Origin: Ascaris suum
Taxonomy: Eukaryota > Nematoda > Chromadorea > Rhabditida > Ascarididae
DNA: 64,000 nt
Direction of reading: 5' to 3'
Assembly: GCA_013433145.1 (NCBI GenBank)
Contig: CM024184.1
Span: 992,137-1,056,136, forward strand
The notes beneath the pieces are model-generated. The model ran no database searches, had not been told where the DNA came from, and saw only the letters and a list, made by a program, of their open reading frames with translations. The translations under genes and the position numbers were made by a program. The number at the start of each line of letters is the position of its first letter. Within the stretch, counting starts at the first letter, position 1. Positions 1 through 64,000 of this stretch are shown here, one piece after another.

Positions 1-489
1 GCTTATTTATGGATTATTTAAAGTGCGAATAGGTGAAGTAACGACAACGACAAAAGGATCACGTGGACGCATTTTTTTTGGGGGGGGGGGGGAAATGTAA
101 AGCGAGTAAGCATCCAATAAGCGGTGAGTGGAAAACTGCAGAATCTTTTTTTGCGAACAGATAAGCAGCTCTAAAAAAAACTCTTTTGATAAGCCTGATA
201 AGCAAACTTACCATTAAGAGCATTAATGATCAATGATAAAAATTTGTCCCATCCATAGAATGGATCATATTATCATCAATGGTTTCTATAAATGAAGTTC
301 TTCGAAAATAATACCATAAATGCGTAAATTTTAAGCAGAATTTGATTGAGGAAATTATTAAAGCATAGATGAGACTTTCGAAAATTCCCCTTCTATGTTA
401 AAATGTAACTTATTTTTCCAATTCACTAATATTATCTAAAAATATGCAAATTTTCTGGATGATCGTGAATAGCGCACGAAGGATCTTAC

Positions 490-63835
<63,346 letters not shown>

Positions 63836-64000
63836 CTGAAACAATTACCTCGGTAATTTATTTACTAAGTTGTAGCCCTTGATCGACAAGTTCGAAACGC
63901 ATCAATGAATGAAAAAAAATATCAAAAAATTGCAAGATGAATAAAGGAGATCACTTTCACTCGAAGGCAACTATCTCGATGAAAAGAATAAATGTTTGAA

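Overview
The window is AT-rich eukaryotic DNA with long introns, many A/T homopolymers and (TA)n runs. It suggests an invertebrate, most probably a nematode. Donors are mostly GTATGT or GTAAGT and acceptors mostly TTTCAG, TTGCAG or TATAG. The domain order on the minus strand is that of the basement-membrane proteoglycan perlecan (UNC-52 in Caenorhabditis elegans): laminin IV, laminin-EGF, laminin IV, laminin-EGF, then a long array of I-set immunoglobulin (Ig) domains. Nearly the whole 64 kb is the middle of this one gene, read from high to low coordinates. Its 5' end lies beyond base 64000 and its 3' end beyond base 1. I read no species marker, so the organism is an inference.

Layout along the transcript. 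(1) 63.8-49.6 kb: three exons and the start of a fourth encode the C-terminal part of a first laminin IV module. A 12.2 kb intron (49683-61906) interrupts it. (2) 49.7-48.8 kb: a laminin-EGF block. (3) 47.4-46.1 kb: a second laminin IV module on two exons. (4) 45.7-40.1 kb: five small exons of laminin-EGF repeats and a short linker. (5) 40.1-31.2 kb: a 9 kb intron with one candidate 69-nt cassette exon. (6) 31.2-29.9 kb: a classical Ig domain split over two exons. (7) 28.9-0.5 kb: 28 further Ig units, normally one exon each, 267-315 nt long, nearly all in the same phase (2 nt + codons + 1 nt). Two of the 28 (27.65-27.98 and about 26.7-27.0 kb) are broken. The splice phases I derived agree at every junction, which is the main support for the model.

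Because the Ig exons are phase-symmetric, any of them could be skipped without a frameshift. In C. elegans unc-52, Ig-encoding exons are alternatively spliced under control of the RRM protein MEC-8, whose family binds GCAC. Several introns around Ig exons here carry GCAC clusters on the transcript strand, so a similar system is plausible.

Other content. A nested gene on the plus strand (exons at 53.2, 56.2 and 58.6 kb, perhaps one more at 53.8 kb) lies in the 12 kb intron; I do not recognise its product. A 504-bp element with about 109-bp terminal inverted repeats sits at 55154-55657, and a foldback of about 205 bp at 6409-6613. There are also three (TA)n tracts, several minisatellites and many poly(C)/poly(G) runs. 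No rRNA, CRISPR array or coding transposon was seen, and I did not find a tRNA by reading.
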